Both the position numbers and the translations under genes were made by a program. 64,000 bases of DNA from positions 84,227 to 148,226 of the forward strand of contig JH720369.1 in NCBI GenBank assembly GCA_000231825.2. Reading direction: 5' to 3'. How positions within the stretch are numbered: position 1 is the first letter of the stretch; each line of letters opens with the position of its first letter. Of this stretch, positions 45,223-57,918 are shown piece by piece. A model generated the notes under the pieces. It was not told the origin of the DNA. It ran no database searches and worked only from the letters and a program-made list of their open reading frames with translations. The DNA is from Tetrahymena elliotti 4EA. Lineage: Eukaryota; Ciliophora; Oligohymenophorea; Hymenostomatida; Tetrahymenidae.

Positions 45223-46027
45223 AAACTTTTTTTTCAATTTTCAATTTGTATTTTTTTTTCTTTTCTAATAATTATTAAAAATAAAGAGTCCCTTATCGAG
45301 TTTTTAAAAGAGAAAACAAATCATAAGAAAATATTTGATTAACTTTGAATAAATATAAAGAGCAAAATAAGCTCATCCAATAAATACTGATCAATATGAA
45401 TTTTGGTTAAACTATTTTTTAATTCGTTATTGCTTTATTATTTCAAATATCTAAAATTATTTACAAAAGAAAGTAAAGATTGAAAAGCAATGAGTCAGTT
45501 GAAAGGCTTTTGTAGGTACAATCTGGAAATGTTCGAGAAAAAGGAAAATAGTTTCTTTATTCTAGATAAACTCAATAAATGAATAAATTATTTTTATCTC
45601 AATTTTTAATTTGAAACAGTAGAAAATAATTTGTTGGTTTTCTTAAATAATTGCTTACATGCATTATTATCTATTTTAGTTCTTAATTTAATAGACATTT
45701 AATTTTTTAATTGGATTAGTAGATAAATAAAGTTTGTTCTATCAGAAAAAAAATGACAATTTAATAAATTTTTGATCAGATTGAAATAAATTTTATTAAA
45801 AATTTATTTGACTTAATAATATTATTTTATGAAGTTAATGTTTTTTTGTGATTTTAACCACATAATAATTGAAGTATTTTAACCATTAAAATTAAATTAG
45901 TAGTAATTTTATTATTTAATTAGCAAAGCCAGCTAAAATATTAATGATTATTACTAATTTTCAGCCAAAAAATTATAATTTTAATTATTAATTAAGTAAA
46001 CAAACATATTAAATTAAAATAAAATTT
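45223..46027. other. Intergenic region between divergent genes
   Basis: AT-rich sequence upstream of both neighbours. No exon or RNA gene was found. Confidence 0.5.
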
Positions 46028-46714
46028 ATGATGGAGGACTATTTAGAAAGAAGCAACATTCATCAATAATCTAGAGGATTTCAAAGTGGTTAAAAATACT
46101 TAGAATATGACTAGCAATCAAAAGTTAAGTAAAGGACTTGTGCATCAAGAGACGGTTATAGTTCAATACCACCAATATCTTAAAATAGCTAGATGAGATC
46201 AACTATGGGTACATTTGTTTATAATACACCAAAGAAATATGAAAAATCTGCTGATTTTTTTAAGGACACTAGAATAGACTCTTGTTCTTATGTTAAAAGT
46301 GTAAAAAGCCCAGATAAATCTTATTTAGCAGTGCCATTTTATGAAAAACCTTTAAAAACAGCTGCAGATTCAATGAGTAGGAGTACATATAATGACAGTT
46401 TCTCTCACACATAATATAGATAAAAAACAATTCCCTTTGCTGGAATGGGATAAAATAAACCTCTTGAAAAGTACAATCCTAACTCATATAGAAATAGATT
46501 GAATACATCAAACGATTTTTACTACCCTAGTAACAAAATATCTACTATATAAATTGGAGATAGAGCAGCCTACCATGGTGAAAAAAATAATATTTGGAGA
46601 ACTACTAACTAAGTTCATTATACTCCCTATAGGTATTCAAGTAAACATACAAATCATTCTGGAATATAAGCCTACAGAGTAAAATGGGATCATTATCTTG
46701 AGAGAAAAAATTGA
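46028..46714 (+). CDS. Candidate axonemal microtubule-associated protein (MIP-like), 228 aa
   Basis: An intronless frame of 228 codons runs from ATG ATG (46028) to TGA 46712-46714. The protein is basic and rich in Ser, Tyr, Asn, Arg and Pro, with almost no long hydrophobic stretch. Recurrent short motifs include STYNDSFSHTQYRQK, YNPNSYRNRLNTS, GDRAAYHGEKNNIW and TTNQVHYTPYRYSSKHTNHS. Such Tyr/Asn/Ser-rich, irregular, short-motif proteins are typical of ciliary microtubule inner proteins and SAXO/FAM166-like proteins, which fits a heavily ciliated organism. No defined domain was recognised, so this is a resemblance call. A few Gln codons are TAA/TAG. Confidence 0.5.
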
Positions 46715-48754
46715 AACAGCCATATTCCTCTCATTAATAATTTTATATAAAAAATGCTTTGGTATTTTTAATTAAAAAAGACCTCTTTATTTGAAGTCTA
46801 CTTCCTTTTTCTATATTTATCTATTTTATGGATTAACACTATTTTAATTAAACAACTCAAATATTTTATGAATTTTCATCATAATTCTTCATTATTATTT
46901 ATTAGCCAAAATTAAATCCATTCATTCATTACTTTATTATTTTAATTGTCATCTATAAAACAAAAATAAGCAAACAAATACTTTGTTAAAAATAATCTTA
47001 CCTTTTTTTTATTATTAAATAATTGAGCTTGCTAAATTTTGTAAAAATAGAAAGTTTTAAAATAAAATATAGCAAGCAAGTCATCAAATACTTGACTACT
47101 AATAATCTTACCATATATCTTGTAATCTTTATCTTATTAAATGTTTTTTCCTTAATTCAAACAAAATTTTCATTCATTTTTAAAAAATTTTTTAAATTAA
47201 ATAAGAAAAAATTAATCTTGATAATATGAAATTAATGCATAATAATAATTAATCTAAAAATTCAAAAAAAATAAATGCAAATCTAAACTAAATAGATAAT
47301 TTTCAAAAAACTAATATTAATTTAATATTAATTGAATTAAGAATGTATGAAATCTTTAAGTTGTTTCAAAAATCATTTAATTTCTAAATAATTAAATTTG
47401 TATTTCAAACCCCTAATGAATTTTTTCACCTATATTAGTTTTGATTTAAATCCATACAGACCCATTTGACCAATTTTATTAAAATTTTTAAAAAATTATA
47501 AAAATAAAAATTGATAAAAAATACTAAAATTAACAAAATGTGAATTAAATTAGAAACAAACAAATAAAAATTTATGTGCCAAACAAATATCAAGTGAACC
47601 CAACCAATATTTAATTGTTTATAAGTTAAACTCTTTATTGAACCAAATGAATAATGAATAATAAAAAAATATTTTACCAGTCAATATTCAAAGTTTAGTG
47701 GTCTGCCAAAACCAATATTAAACAATGAACAAACAACTATTTTAATTATTCTTATGAAAAATATTAGCAATTTAAAAAATAACTTTATTTTAAGCTTAAA
47801 TTTTTAAAGAAATTCATAAAGTTTGAGATATTTTTACTTAAATAGCAAAGATTTTGTTAAAAAAATAATTATTAAACAAAAACGTTATAAAACAAAGATA
47901 TATTTTATTTGAAAAATAGGAATATTTGTCTTTGTGTCATTAATAACTATTATAAAATATTGATTTCTTGGGAGTTTATTCATCTCTTTCTTTTTAGATA
48001 GTGCTATTTTCCATTTTTAAGAATTATTTGTTTATTGTTGGCTTTTAAAAATATTTACTTGGTTATAAAAATGAATTGTGTTTTGTTGGGTAAGTTGACT
48101 TTTAAAATACTTATTATCTTTAACAATTTTTAAATGCTTTCGAAGAAATATTGGCTGAAGATTTTGAGATTATTTTTTTAATTAGATCTGATACTACTAT
48201 TCGTGATTAATTTTTGTATAAAATTTGTTTGAATTAGTTTAATTATTTTTAAATTTTGATTAAAAAAGTCAAATCATAATTATTAATTTACCATCAGTAT
48301 TTTATCGTTTAAACTAAGCAATATAAGCAATAGATATTTTAGGTAAAAATAGTAAAAATGAGAAGAGGAGTTTCCAACCCAAAGTACATAAATTTATTTT
48401 GGTTTTTCACATAGCATAGTTGTTAAACATTTTTTTAATATCTAAAGGAAATCTTAATCATCAAATACTTTAGAAAGCGAAGTCAAGAAAAATGTATTTG
48501 AATATTTGATTAATTCATTATTTTAATATCAATTTTCTATGATAGAAAAATTGATTTTGTTTTTGGAGAAATAATGGTGGAATATTAACAATAATATAAT
48601 TAATATAGGAGGATAAGCTATTATAATTAAAGTAAGCCATGAATAAAGAAAAGATAAAAAGAGAGGAAAAGTATTACAAAATATTTATTTGAAAACTCAT
48701 ATTTTGAAACTTTTCTTTTACAATTTAAATCAGCATGAGAACAAGTGGATCTAG
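46715..48754. other. Intergenic region
   Basis: Two kilobases of AT-rich DNA. Short open frames exist but show no composition or motif like the real genes. No RNA gene was found. Confidence 0.5.
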
Positions 48755-51262
48755 ATGGAAAACAGCAACAACAGAATAGCCAATTAAGAGTAATACTTTG
48801 AAAGTGAAAATAGGAGATAACTAAAATTAAATAATATTCAAATATAGATTATGCAAATTAGGTTCTCGATAAAAAGAATTCCACTTTGACTTAGCAATCT
48901 TCAAATACATAATCTAGCACAATTAAGCCAGTTACAAAGCCTCCAGCATTAAAGATAGGAAATTATACAAAAGCAGAAACACCTTAGGGTCAAACAAAAA
49001 TATTAAAACGTCCATCTAACTTACCTAATTCAAGTAAATTAGATTATTTAATTTTAAAGTAGAATTAAAAGAATAATCTTATTCATGTATAAATCAATAA
49101 TTTAATTAATTAATTATATTATAGGACCAACTTCAAACTAGAGTTCCCGTTCTGCATTAAATACTTCATTGAATGGAAAAGAAAATGAAAATAATTTGAA
49201 TTCCTCTTTCAAGAAAACTTTGAATTAAAGTTTTGAAAATTCAGTTTAGTAGCAAGCATCATCATCTTCAACGACATCATATAATTAATAGACAGATACT
49301 TATGAAGATAAAGGTGATGATCAATCAGAAATTTAAAGTTCTTAATATGATTTTCTTGTTAAAAATCCAGATAGAAAACCGAGAAAAGTAATTGAAACAA
49401 AGCTAAGTGAGTTGTCGAAAAACACTACTCAAGTAAATGCTAATTCTCAAAAAAAATCTTTAGCTGAATCCAACCTATTAAAACATATTAATTAATAAAA
49501 GGAACTTCTGAAGGAAGTTCATTAATTCCTTTCTACTGTCAACTTGCTCCAATATTAGCAGGTTTTCGAGGACAATGGTTTTGATGACTTAGAAACTATT
49601 TTAGGTTAGAAATATATTCTTTTTAAATATTTAAATATGAAATTTCATTTTTTTGGATTATTTCTAAAATTAATTTTTATGAATGATAATTTTATCTTGG
49701 GGCAGCCTTGTTGATTGAAATTGTTTTTCCTCATAAAAGCATTTTTAAAATAATTTAATTCTTCTTTAAACCTATTACAAATGTGGCAGAAAATTAATTT
49801 TATGCAAATAATTAGAAATAGACACATAAATTATGAATTAAATGAAGATTCCAGCAGGCCACTAAATAAAAATATAAAAGAGGATAGATGTATTGAAAGA
49901 AGAATAAAAAAAGTTTGATGAATTACACAAATAAAAAGAAATGAAAGATTAACAAGCAGAAAGTTCTAAAGTAAAAAATATTGTTTTGTATCCAAGGGTT
50001 GAAAGGACAGATTTAGAAGAATTAGAACCTCCTAGTGAAGAACAAGATTAATATGATTCAAATTATAGAATATCTTCTTCAACTGCAACAACTAATTCAA
50101 ATACTGAATAAAAGGGAGGAGAGCTTCTAAATGGTAATTTTAATGAAGAAGAATCTCACAAATCTTTTTTAGAAGCTTTAATGGAGTTCAGAAATTAAGG
50201 AAAGAAAGATGTCACTTAAAATAATTTTGATAATTATGAAAACGAAAGAGCTAATTTGTCTACAGCAGATAGAAAGAAATCAGTCAGGTAAAAATCAATA
50301 ACAATTCAATAAAAATTATAACTTCGCTTCTTTATTTTTCATGAAATTTAACTGCTTAGTTTGTGATGTTCTTATTTAAATTCAAATACAATATGGGTTT
50401 TTTAATTTAAATAGATTTGCTCAAGGAGTGGTGGACAATGAAAAAGATCATCCATAAAAATTGTTAAGAAGAAATATTAATAGAAGCTCAGAAGATGATG
50501 ATGGAACGATTAGAGGATTTGCAAAAAATTTAATTAAATCATAAACAAAAGACTTATTTAAAACAGAAGAGAAAGAAATAACTCCCCCTCCCCCTCCTGA
50601 ATCTAAAACTCCTTTCTTTTATTCTTCTGGAGGAGATAGCTGGTCTAATGAAGGATTCCCTTATTAAACAGATGCTTAAATAGAAACTGACCCAAAGAGT
50701 GACCCTAGTTATGGTAGAAAACCTAAAAGAGATATAGATAAAATATCTTGTTATAACTGCTACAAACTAGTACCTTTAGGTGAAGAAAAAACATTCAATA
50801 TTAAGAACTTTTGTTCTAACAATTGCTTATCAGTATACAAAGGATAAAGCTATGTAATAAAATTTTTAATTAATTTTGGCTTTTTATTGATAAATTAATA
50901 ATTTTAATACTAACTAGATTACTTGCTTGTGTGGTAAAAAAGAACTCAAAGATGATGCAACGTTCTCTAAGGCTAACTGGTTTTGCAGTGAAGTTTGTGC
51001 TTTAGAATTAAAAGATAAGCCTTAGAGTAAAAATATAAAAATAGACAAAAATGGTAAAATAGATAATGATTTAAATGATAATAACAATGATAGTAATCAA
51101 GAAGATTATGATGAAAGTGAAGTTGATTTAGATTTTAGCGATAATAATCCTACTAAATCATAAAAAGTGTTATCTTTAAAATAGCTTGAAGAAAGGTATA
51201 AGAATTAAAAAGATCGCTCTCCTCCCAAAAAATAAGCTGCACCAAAATAATAATAAAAATGA
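48755..51262 (+). CDS. SAM-domain protein with two C-terminal Cys-cluster (FCS/MYM-like) fingers
   Basis: The start is ATG 48755 (MENSNNRIANQEQYFE). Introns lie at 48804-48847, 49034-49124, 49605-49815, about 50289-50413 and about 50852-50921. The stop is TGA 51260-51262. Across the third intron the exons join into a SAM domain: FLSTVNLLQYQQVFEDNGFD, DLETILE and IDTQIMNQMKIPAGHQIKIQ, the GH-x-x-KI helix being diagnostic. A coiled region (VLKEEQKKFDELHKQKEMKD) follows. Near the C-terminus are two Cys clusters: SCYNCYKLVPLGEEKTF...NFCSNNC and CLCGKKELKDDATFSKANWF then CSEVC. Each is C-x2-C (or C-x-C) plus C-x3-C, as in short FCS/MYM-type zinc fingers. A PPPPPP run is encoded by 50583-50598. I infer an oligomerising scaffold, possibly chromatin- or RNA-linked. 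Confidence 0.78.
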
Positions 51263-53412
51263 AAGTAGTAAAGACTAGTTAAGCAAACTAAACTTAACTT
51301 AATTTTGTATTCTTATGGATGACGCATAAAAGAAACAAATCTTAACCTAAATTAAAAATTTATAAAACCTAATTAATTACAGTATTATTATAACTAAATA
51401 ATGCTTGCATTATATATTTGTATTTTGTTCGTATTTATCTCATCAGCTTTGTAAATATCAAATATTCTTTTTCAAATTTATTTGGGAAATTATTAAAATG
51501 TCTTCAATCCATTGTTTCGTCCACATATCTGCATGAATAAAAAAAAATTATCAATACATCCTGAATATCGATAAAAAGTAAATAAAAATAGATATCCTAA
51601 ACAAATAAATCTTTAATGACATTAAAATTCAACCATTAATTTTTCACTAGTTTTGCAAGATTATTTGAGATAGACAAATTTATTGATAGAAATTCATAAC
51701 GCATGAATGTTAAGCATTTGAATTTTATTTTTTATGATTTCTCAGCCACCAAATTTCTTCAAGCTATGCATAATTCAGCATATAATATTGTAAATATCTA
51801 TATTTTGAATCTATATTCTTTATCATACATCTTTTTATCATCTATTCTTAAAAAATTTTATTTCGAAATCAGAATATCTTAATCAATCATGCATGTTTTT
51901 TTTCGAATTAGCTAACTAGCTCTTAAATATTTAATTTTGAGAAGAGTATTTATTTTACCACTCAAACAAACCTAGTTTCTAATATCAAATATTAGTTTTA
52001 AAATGAAATGGAAATAATTTTGAGGTCTATGTAATTTAAGAAATTAAAATTCTTTTTTGAGTGAGTAAAATAGTAGGTCAATTTAATTTGAGAATTAATT
52101 TCTAAATAAATAATTTTACCTTTTTAAAATTTTTGAAAAATGTGCATGGTGATTTCATGCAATTAAATTTTTTGATTACACATAAATTATGTTTAAAGGT
52201 ATTAAATTTGGATGACTAAAAGTCTAAGCTTTTATTATGTATCAAAAGGCTCAATATCTTTCTACCGAAGGTAAGAAAGTACAATAGAAAATAAAGATTA
52301 AAAATGTAGAAAGAATAATACATTATTTTATAAGATAAATCTATAACACCTAAAAATACTTTATTTTTAAAACTTATTGTTAAAATTCATTTTTAAATTT
52401 CAATAAATTACTTACCTTATTTGTTGAAAAAGCATATATTTTTTGCATTGTAATTAACTGTAAGATAAATATATGTGTGGCGTTTTTTCGAATATTATGC
52501 AAATACTGATACATTTTAATAATATCTATTGGGTAGATATCACTGATAAAAAAAGAGTGTTTGAATTTTCTGAAAAAGTATTTCTTCAAATAAAATAAAT
52601 TATATGAAAGGAAGGATTTGTTCTTTATTTATCCTCCAAAATTATTATTATCATTATTTTAATTTTCAGATTTTATTAAATAAAATTTTTAGTTGGAAAA
52701 TTGTAACATCTTCTTTACTTAATTCTTCCCTTCTTCTATTATGTATATATCATTGCAAGTATATTTATCTCAGCCTAGTAATTAATTTGAATCGAAATCT
52801 CTTACTTCAAATTATGGAGCATCTTTTTAGATGTAAGAGAAGTTATTCATGCATGTATTCTTTGTGATGTTTTTTTAAAAACTTTGAAAGTGAAGAAAAA
52901 CTTTCATACATAAATAAAATGTTAAAATGCAATCTATTTGGTTAAAAAATGTAAGAAAGAGTTATTTCAAAAAAATTATGATAAAGTAAATTAAAAGATA
53001 TATTTATGTATGAAGCATCTAATTTTTAAAAACTGAAGTTCAAAAAGGAGAAAAAAAATCAAAAAATTATGACTTAATGAATGAACGAATATGCATCTTA
53101 ATAACAATCTTATCTCTATTACTTTAGCTTTCACACATAATTTAATTAATTTCTGATTTAAAGTGAACAGAAAAAATGTGCAATAAGAGCAAGCTTAGTG
53201 TTACTAAACAAATTCGATACATTAAAATTACAAAAGAAATGCTATTATATCATCGCAGCTGCAAAAAATCTAATAAAAATTAAACAAATTATTTTTTCTA
53301 TCCATTTTTTTGTGTATTTATTAGCATTTTTTTGATCATTTGACTGCTAGCTTCTTTGTTAGGGCGAGTATATAAATACTGCTGAAAAGAATTGAAGGTT
53401 ACCCTGAATTAG
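51263..53412. other. Intergenic region
   Basis: 2.1 kb of AT-rich sequence. Open frames such as 52604-52867 are hydrophobic, AT-driven and without motif. I see no gene that I can support. Confidence 0.45.
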
Positions 53413-54091
53413 TGAAATAGGTACTGCATTATCTAAAGATAATCAAATAGTAAAAATTGGTGATAATTAAAGAGGGCAATTAGTAAATTTATTAGGGAAT
53501 GATGAATTTGTAAAATTAAATGAGAGTGGAATAAAAAAAATATATAGTAAGTATAGGCTCACATTAATTTGCATTAATTAATAATAAAAATAAAATCAAA
53601 AAATATATAAAGAAATAAAAACCTTCGTTTTGTTCATAAAAAATTATTGAAATCAAAGAAGAAGAAATAATTTAATTAAGAAAAGAAGAAAGAAATAAGA
53701 AGAAGAAGAGAGTTCATCGTCAAATAATAAGAAAAATTCAAGATTAACCCATAGCAAAATACTCAAAATGGTATAGTATTTCAAATTGAAAATGTTCTTT
53801 ACCACAACATAATTATCTGCATAGAGTCCCTACTCATCCAATGCAGTTGGTCAAGCATTTAATAGCAAAATATCTGTTAAATTAAAAAGAGTAGCTTAGC
53901 TTTTTTGATCGAAATCAACTCATTCATCTCATCTCCAGCCACTTACTCAATTTTTACAAAAAAGGCAAACTCAAAACGATAAATAAAACTAATTAAAATA
54001 AATTCATCTTCCCTTAACGTTAAATGATGAAGAGAGGGAGGGTATCCTTTAAAGGACCTCCCAAACTTTTGGCTTATTAGGGGCAAGTTGA
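53413..54091 (+). CDS. Unrecognised short multi-exon gene (5' end unresolved)
   Basis: Three coding-looking pieces can be followed. The first reads GTALSKDNQIVKIGDNQRG...LVNLLGNDEFVKLNESGIKK. A second frame after an intron is Lys/Arg/Ser-rich (KKQEEEESSSSNNKKNSRLT) and runs into SAQSPYSSNAVGQAFNSKIS. A 48-bp intron (from the GTAGCTTAG donor to TCTCCAG, about 53891-53938) removes an in-frame TGA and leads to PLTQFLQKRQTQNDKQNQLK and ILQRTSQTFGLLGAS, then TGA 54089-54091. Start codon and first exon were not found. The composition is polar and probably disordered. It ends about 200 bp before the next kinase and could even belong to its transcript's 5' region, but a clean stop argues against that. 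Confidence 0.4.
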
Positions 54092-54300
54092 AAAATAGTA
54101 GGAAAGCCTTTTAAAAAAAGAGTAAAAAGCTGTACGTGTATCGAATCCTTAACTCCATAAATTAACAAAGATATTAAATGATTGATTGATTGACCAACAA
54201 CTAACTGCAATGATTTTGTTTTATCTATAAAGAAACGTTACATGACTATTAACTTATATTATTTAATTTAACAAATAGAACAATAATTAAGAAACAAAGA

Positions 54301-57300
54301 AGATTGACAAATATCATTTCTAGCTTTCAAGTGTATTAGGACAAGGTTCTTTCGGTAAAGTTTTTAAAGGAAAGAATACCGAAAATGGTCAATTGGTGGC
54401 AATCAAAATGATCGAGAAAAAGCAGATTCAAAATGATGAATATTTAATGAACGGTCTTTTTTCTGAAATCTAAATCATGAAGAAATTAAAGAGTGAATAC
54501 GTTGTTGACTTGATCGATGTATTGGAAACATCCAACAATTATTATATTATTTAGGAATATTGTGACGGAGGCGATTTCCGTTCTGAACTTAAAAAAAGAA
54601 AGAATCTTTCTGAACAAGAATCCCTTAACGTCATGAAGGATTTATTGAACGGCTTCATGGATCTCCTAAAGAATGGTATCATTCACAGAGATCTCAAGCC
54701 TGAAAATATATTAATCAAGGGCAATTAACACAAGCTTGCTGATTTTGGTTTCGCTCGTACAGTCGATAACTTCTAAAGATAAATGCTTACCTCCTTGGTT
54801 GGTACTCCTCTTTATATGAGTCCTTAGATTCTTATGCATGAAAAATATGTAAAAAGACATTCATTCTATCTTTTTCTTTCTATAATTAAATCCCATTGCA
54901 CCATTTACCCCCCCCCCCCAGCATGAAATTTATTTGTAATATTTAAAAAACCTTACTCCAACTTAAACAACACTTTTTTTTACTTTATAATATCCCTCGC
55001 TGAATTTTGGAAATTTGTCTTGTTTAGTTTTTATTAGCTTTTAATTATTGGCAAAATAAAAGAAAAAAATAAAGAAAAATAACAAAGAAAAAGTCTTAAA
55101 GAAGCAAAATATTAGTATAGCAAACCCTCAATAGGCAATCAACTTTTTCAAAAATACATTTAACAATTTATTATTTGCATTTTTTTCAATTTTCTTTCAA
55201 TGGATATATTGTTTTCAAGCCTAGCTCACCAATATCTATTTTCCTTGAGCGAATAAAAGGGTTTTTATCATGCAGAATAAAATTCGCTACACCATGCATA
55301 CATACCTTCATGAAATAAATTATATAGAAAATTCAAATAGCTTATCAATATTTAAATTTTAGTTTTGGAGATATTGTCAAATATTCTTCAAATTAAAAAT
55401 TTTACAAAGTTTCCTCACAAAATTTTTGAAAAGAATATTTAAAATTAAATTTTTCTTCAGTAGTTAGGTCCTCCCTCCAAGATTATAAAAATTTTTTAAA
55501 GTAGATTCGATCGACTCTATTGAATTATATCTCCATTCATCTAACTTTATTTGTATTCTTGAATGCGATTATAAATATTTAGCTTTAATTTAGAAATATA
55601 GTAGCGAATATCACAAAAAAAAGTTTAGCGAAGAGATTATTTATTTGTTTATTTAGCTAATAGATTAAAAGCAATAAGTCATACATAGATAGAATACAAA
55701 AATAAAAGCATTATAGAAATAAATAGTTTTTAATATTTTGGATTTTTATAAAATTAAAAGACAGCAAAGAGTGATTTGTGGTCACTTGCTTTCATCTTTT
55801 ATGAAATGCTTTACGGAAAAACTCCTTACACTGCTAACTCATAATATCAACTAGTGAAGAACATTTAAACAAAGCCTTTAGAGTTCGATCCTTCATACAA
55901 TATTTCTGATCTCTCCAAAGACTTCATAACTAGATGTTTAAAAATAGAAGAAAAGGATAGATTGGAATGGACAGATGTCTACAAACATCCTGTATTCTAA
56001 GGATATTTTTAGAAATTCACAAGTCAATTTGATTAAATGGAAGATAAGGCAAAGTACATTATAAATGAGTTGAGATAGAATATATACAAGAATCGTATCG
56101 ATTTAGAAGACCTCTTCAAGAAGTACGACTTCTCCCATGATTCAAAGCTAGAAATGAAGGAATTTTCAAAGTTAATGAAAAGCATTGATAATACATTAGA
56201 TAGATCAGAAATTGAATATATTTTCAATAAATTTGACGACGATAAAGACAACACTATCAGTTTTGAAGAATTTACAAAGTGGCTTTCAAATAATGATGTA
56301 GTAATGAGTACAAAAATGAATTCCTAGGTTCCAACAACTCAAGCCATAACGAGGTAAAAAAACGAATAAGCATGAAAATAATAAAGAAAATAAATATTAC
56401 TAACCAAACCTCACTCAAAATTAATAATTTTAAAAAATGCACGCTAAAGCAAGCAAGCAAGCGTATTTTTATTTGCGCTTGATTTTCATTCAAAAAATAG
56501 TAGAAGTACTACATGTAGTCAGTCTAGTGTGTGTAAAATGTATTAGTCTCCAATTTAATTCCTTTTGATGAAAATAAATAAAAGCATCAATCATTCACTC
56601 TCCCATTCATACATACATTCATTCATCCTTTTATTCTCTCATTTATCCTTCCTTCCTTCATTCATCCATCCAATAAAAGATACCAAATCAATTAAACACA
56701 AACAAACAAACAAACAATCTATCAATTAAATTAAATAAACGATCAACTAACCATATCAAATAAAGACTTTCAAATAAATCAATGAAATGAGGAAATATAA
56801 TTTTAAAAATTATAAAACTAATAAATTTATAACATACATTTTAAAGTATAATTTTTATTTTCAAATTTATGTTTTCGCTAATAATGAGGAGGATTTAATA
56901 GTAATATTTATATTTCTAACCAAATTCACTTTTATTTTCTTTTTTCAAACACAAAATCCTATATTTCAAATCCCAATTTAAAATTTTTAGGTTCAGTTCA
57001 ATGAATTTATTATTTTTTAAAAATTTTTTAAAAATTATTATTTTGTATAAATAGATAAAACACATAAACTGGAACTAATTTAACTGGCAATTCAGGAAAC
57101 AACTCTCCTGCTAATTAGCCTCCCCCTGTACTCACTTAATAAAGATAAAGTGGATTTGCATAAAACTTTTTAAATAATTCAAATTAAAACATGAGCCACA
57201 GTAGAAGGGAATCAGTAGAAAGAGCTAATTATGCAATCAAAAAGTTATAATTTGCTATTTCAAAATACAACATAAATCTTGGAGATTTATTTAGCAAATA

Positions 57301-57918
57301 TGATAAGTCTGACGATAAGTAATTAGACATAGCAGAATTCTCAAAGCTATTAAAAAAAGTTGATCCTGATTTGACCGAAGAAGAATTAAATTGCACTTTC
57401 ACCATTTTTGACAAAAACGGTGACCAAAGTATCACTTTTAATGAGTTTTTCGAGACTCTATAGGAAATTTCATACTACTCTTTACAATAGCAAAGAGTTC
57501 AATAGCAATAGTTTGTTAATCCTAATTAATAGCACATTAGCTACTCTCAATAATAGCAAAAGTATCCCCCCTAAATGCAACCATAATTCTACCCCTAAGG
57601 ATAACCTAACTAATTTTATCCCTACTAGCCTCCTGCCCAGTAAATATTTTATTTTATTTTTTAATGGTTTGCTTTTTTAAATAAATTTGTTCAAATTTTA
57701 CAATAATTTTTGAAAAAATAAGTTAAATAAAAGCAAAGCAAAAATTTTTCATATTAGATATTTTAGATTGATATAATATTAATATATTTTATTTATAAAA
57801 TAGAAATGGAGGTGTGATTCCTATGGTTCCTCCTAATAACTTTTAAAATAATATGAGCAACGCTCCTCAATAGCAACAATTCCCTCCTTAATATAATAAC
57901 TATTATGACTAACGTTGA
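54301..57918 (+). CDS. ULK-like protein kinase fused to four EF-hands
   Basis: The first resolved exon (about 54301-54848) encodes IDKYHFQLSSVLGQGSFGKV, VAIKMIEKK, HRDLKPENILI, DFGFAR and VGTPLYMSPQIL. Exons 55761-56353, 57055-57639 and 57804-57918 follow, with phases that close to TGA 57916-57918. The end of the kinase domain is SDLWSLAFIFYEMLYGKTPY. After it come two EF-hand pairs: loops DFSHDSKLEMKE and DDDKDNTISFEE, then, past a Ser/Asn/Pro linker, DKSDDKQLDIAE and DKNGDQSITFNE. Each has acidic or polar ligands at positions 1, 3, 5 and Glu at 12. The C-terminus is Gln/Pro-rich (QKYPPQMQPQFYPQGQPNQF). The start codon is uncertain; an exon MILFYLQRN spliced over a 44-bp intron would fit. 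I infer a calcium-regulated kinase, analogous to but not the same family as CDPKs. Confidence 0.85.
54908..54919. repeat. Poly-C tract in kinase intron
   Basis: Twelve consecutive Cs lie 60 bp into the 912-bp intron (54849-55760) of the EF-hand kinase. The run is far outside local base composition. Confidence 0.9.
56570..56720. repeat. Simple-sequence tract (CATT/CCTT/AAAC) in kinase intron
   Basis: Short tandem CATT, CATA, CCTT and AAAC runs lie inside the intron at 56354-57054. The sequence is probably slippage-prone and noncoding. Confidence 0.7.

Noticed and set aside
47023..47229. 68-codon frame rich in Phe, Ile, Leu and Lys
   Set aside because: Typical of random AT-rich sequence; no start context or exon partners.
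52604..52867. Hydrophobic 87-codon frame
   Set aside because: No homologous motif, AT-driven composition, isolated; treated as chance.
53909..53911. In-frame TGA taken as the end of the gene at 53.4 kb
   Set aside because: A 48-bp GT...AG intron removes it and the following sequence is strongly coding-like, so the stop at 54089 was preferred.
56570..56720. CATT/CCTT/AAAC runs considered as coding or regulatory
   Set aside because: They lie inside an intron and are simple slippage repeats.
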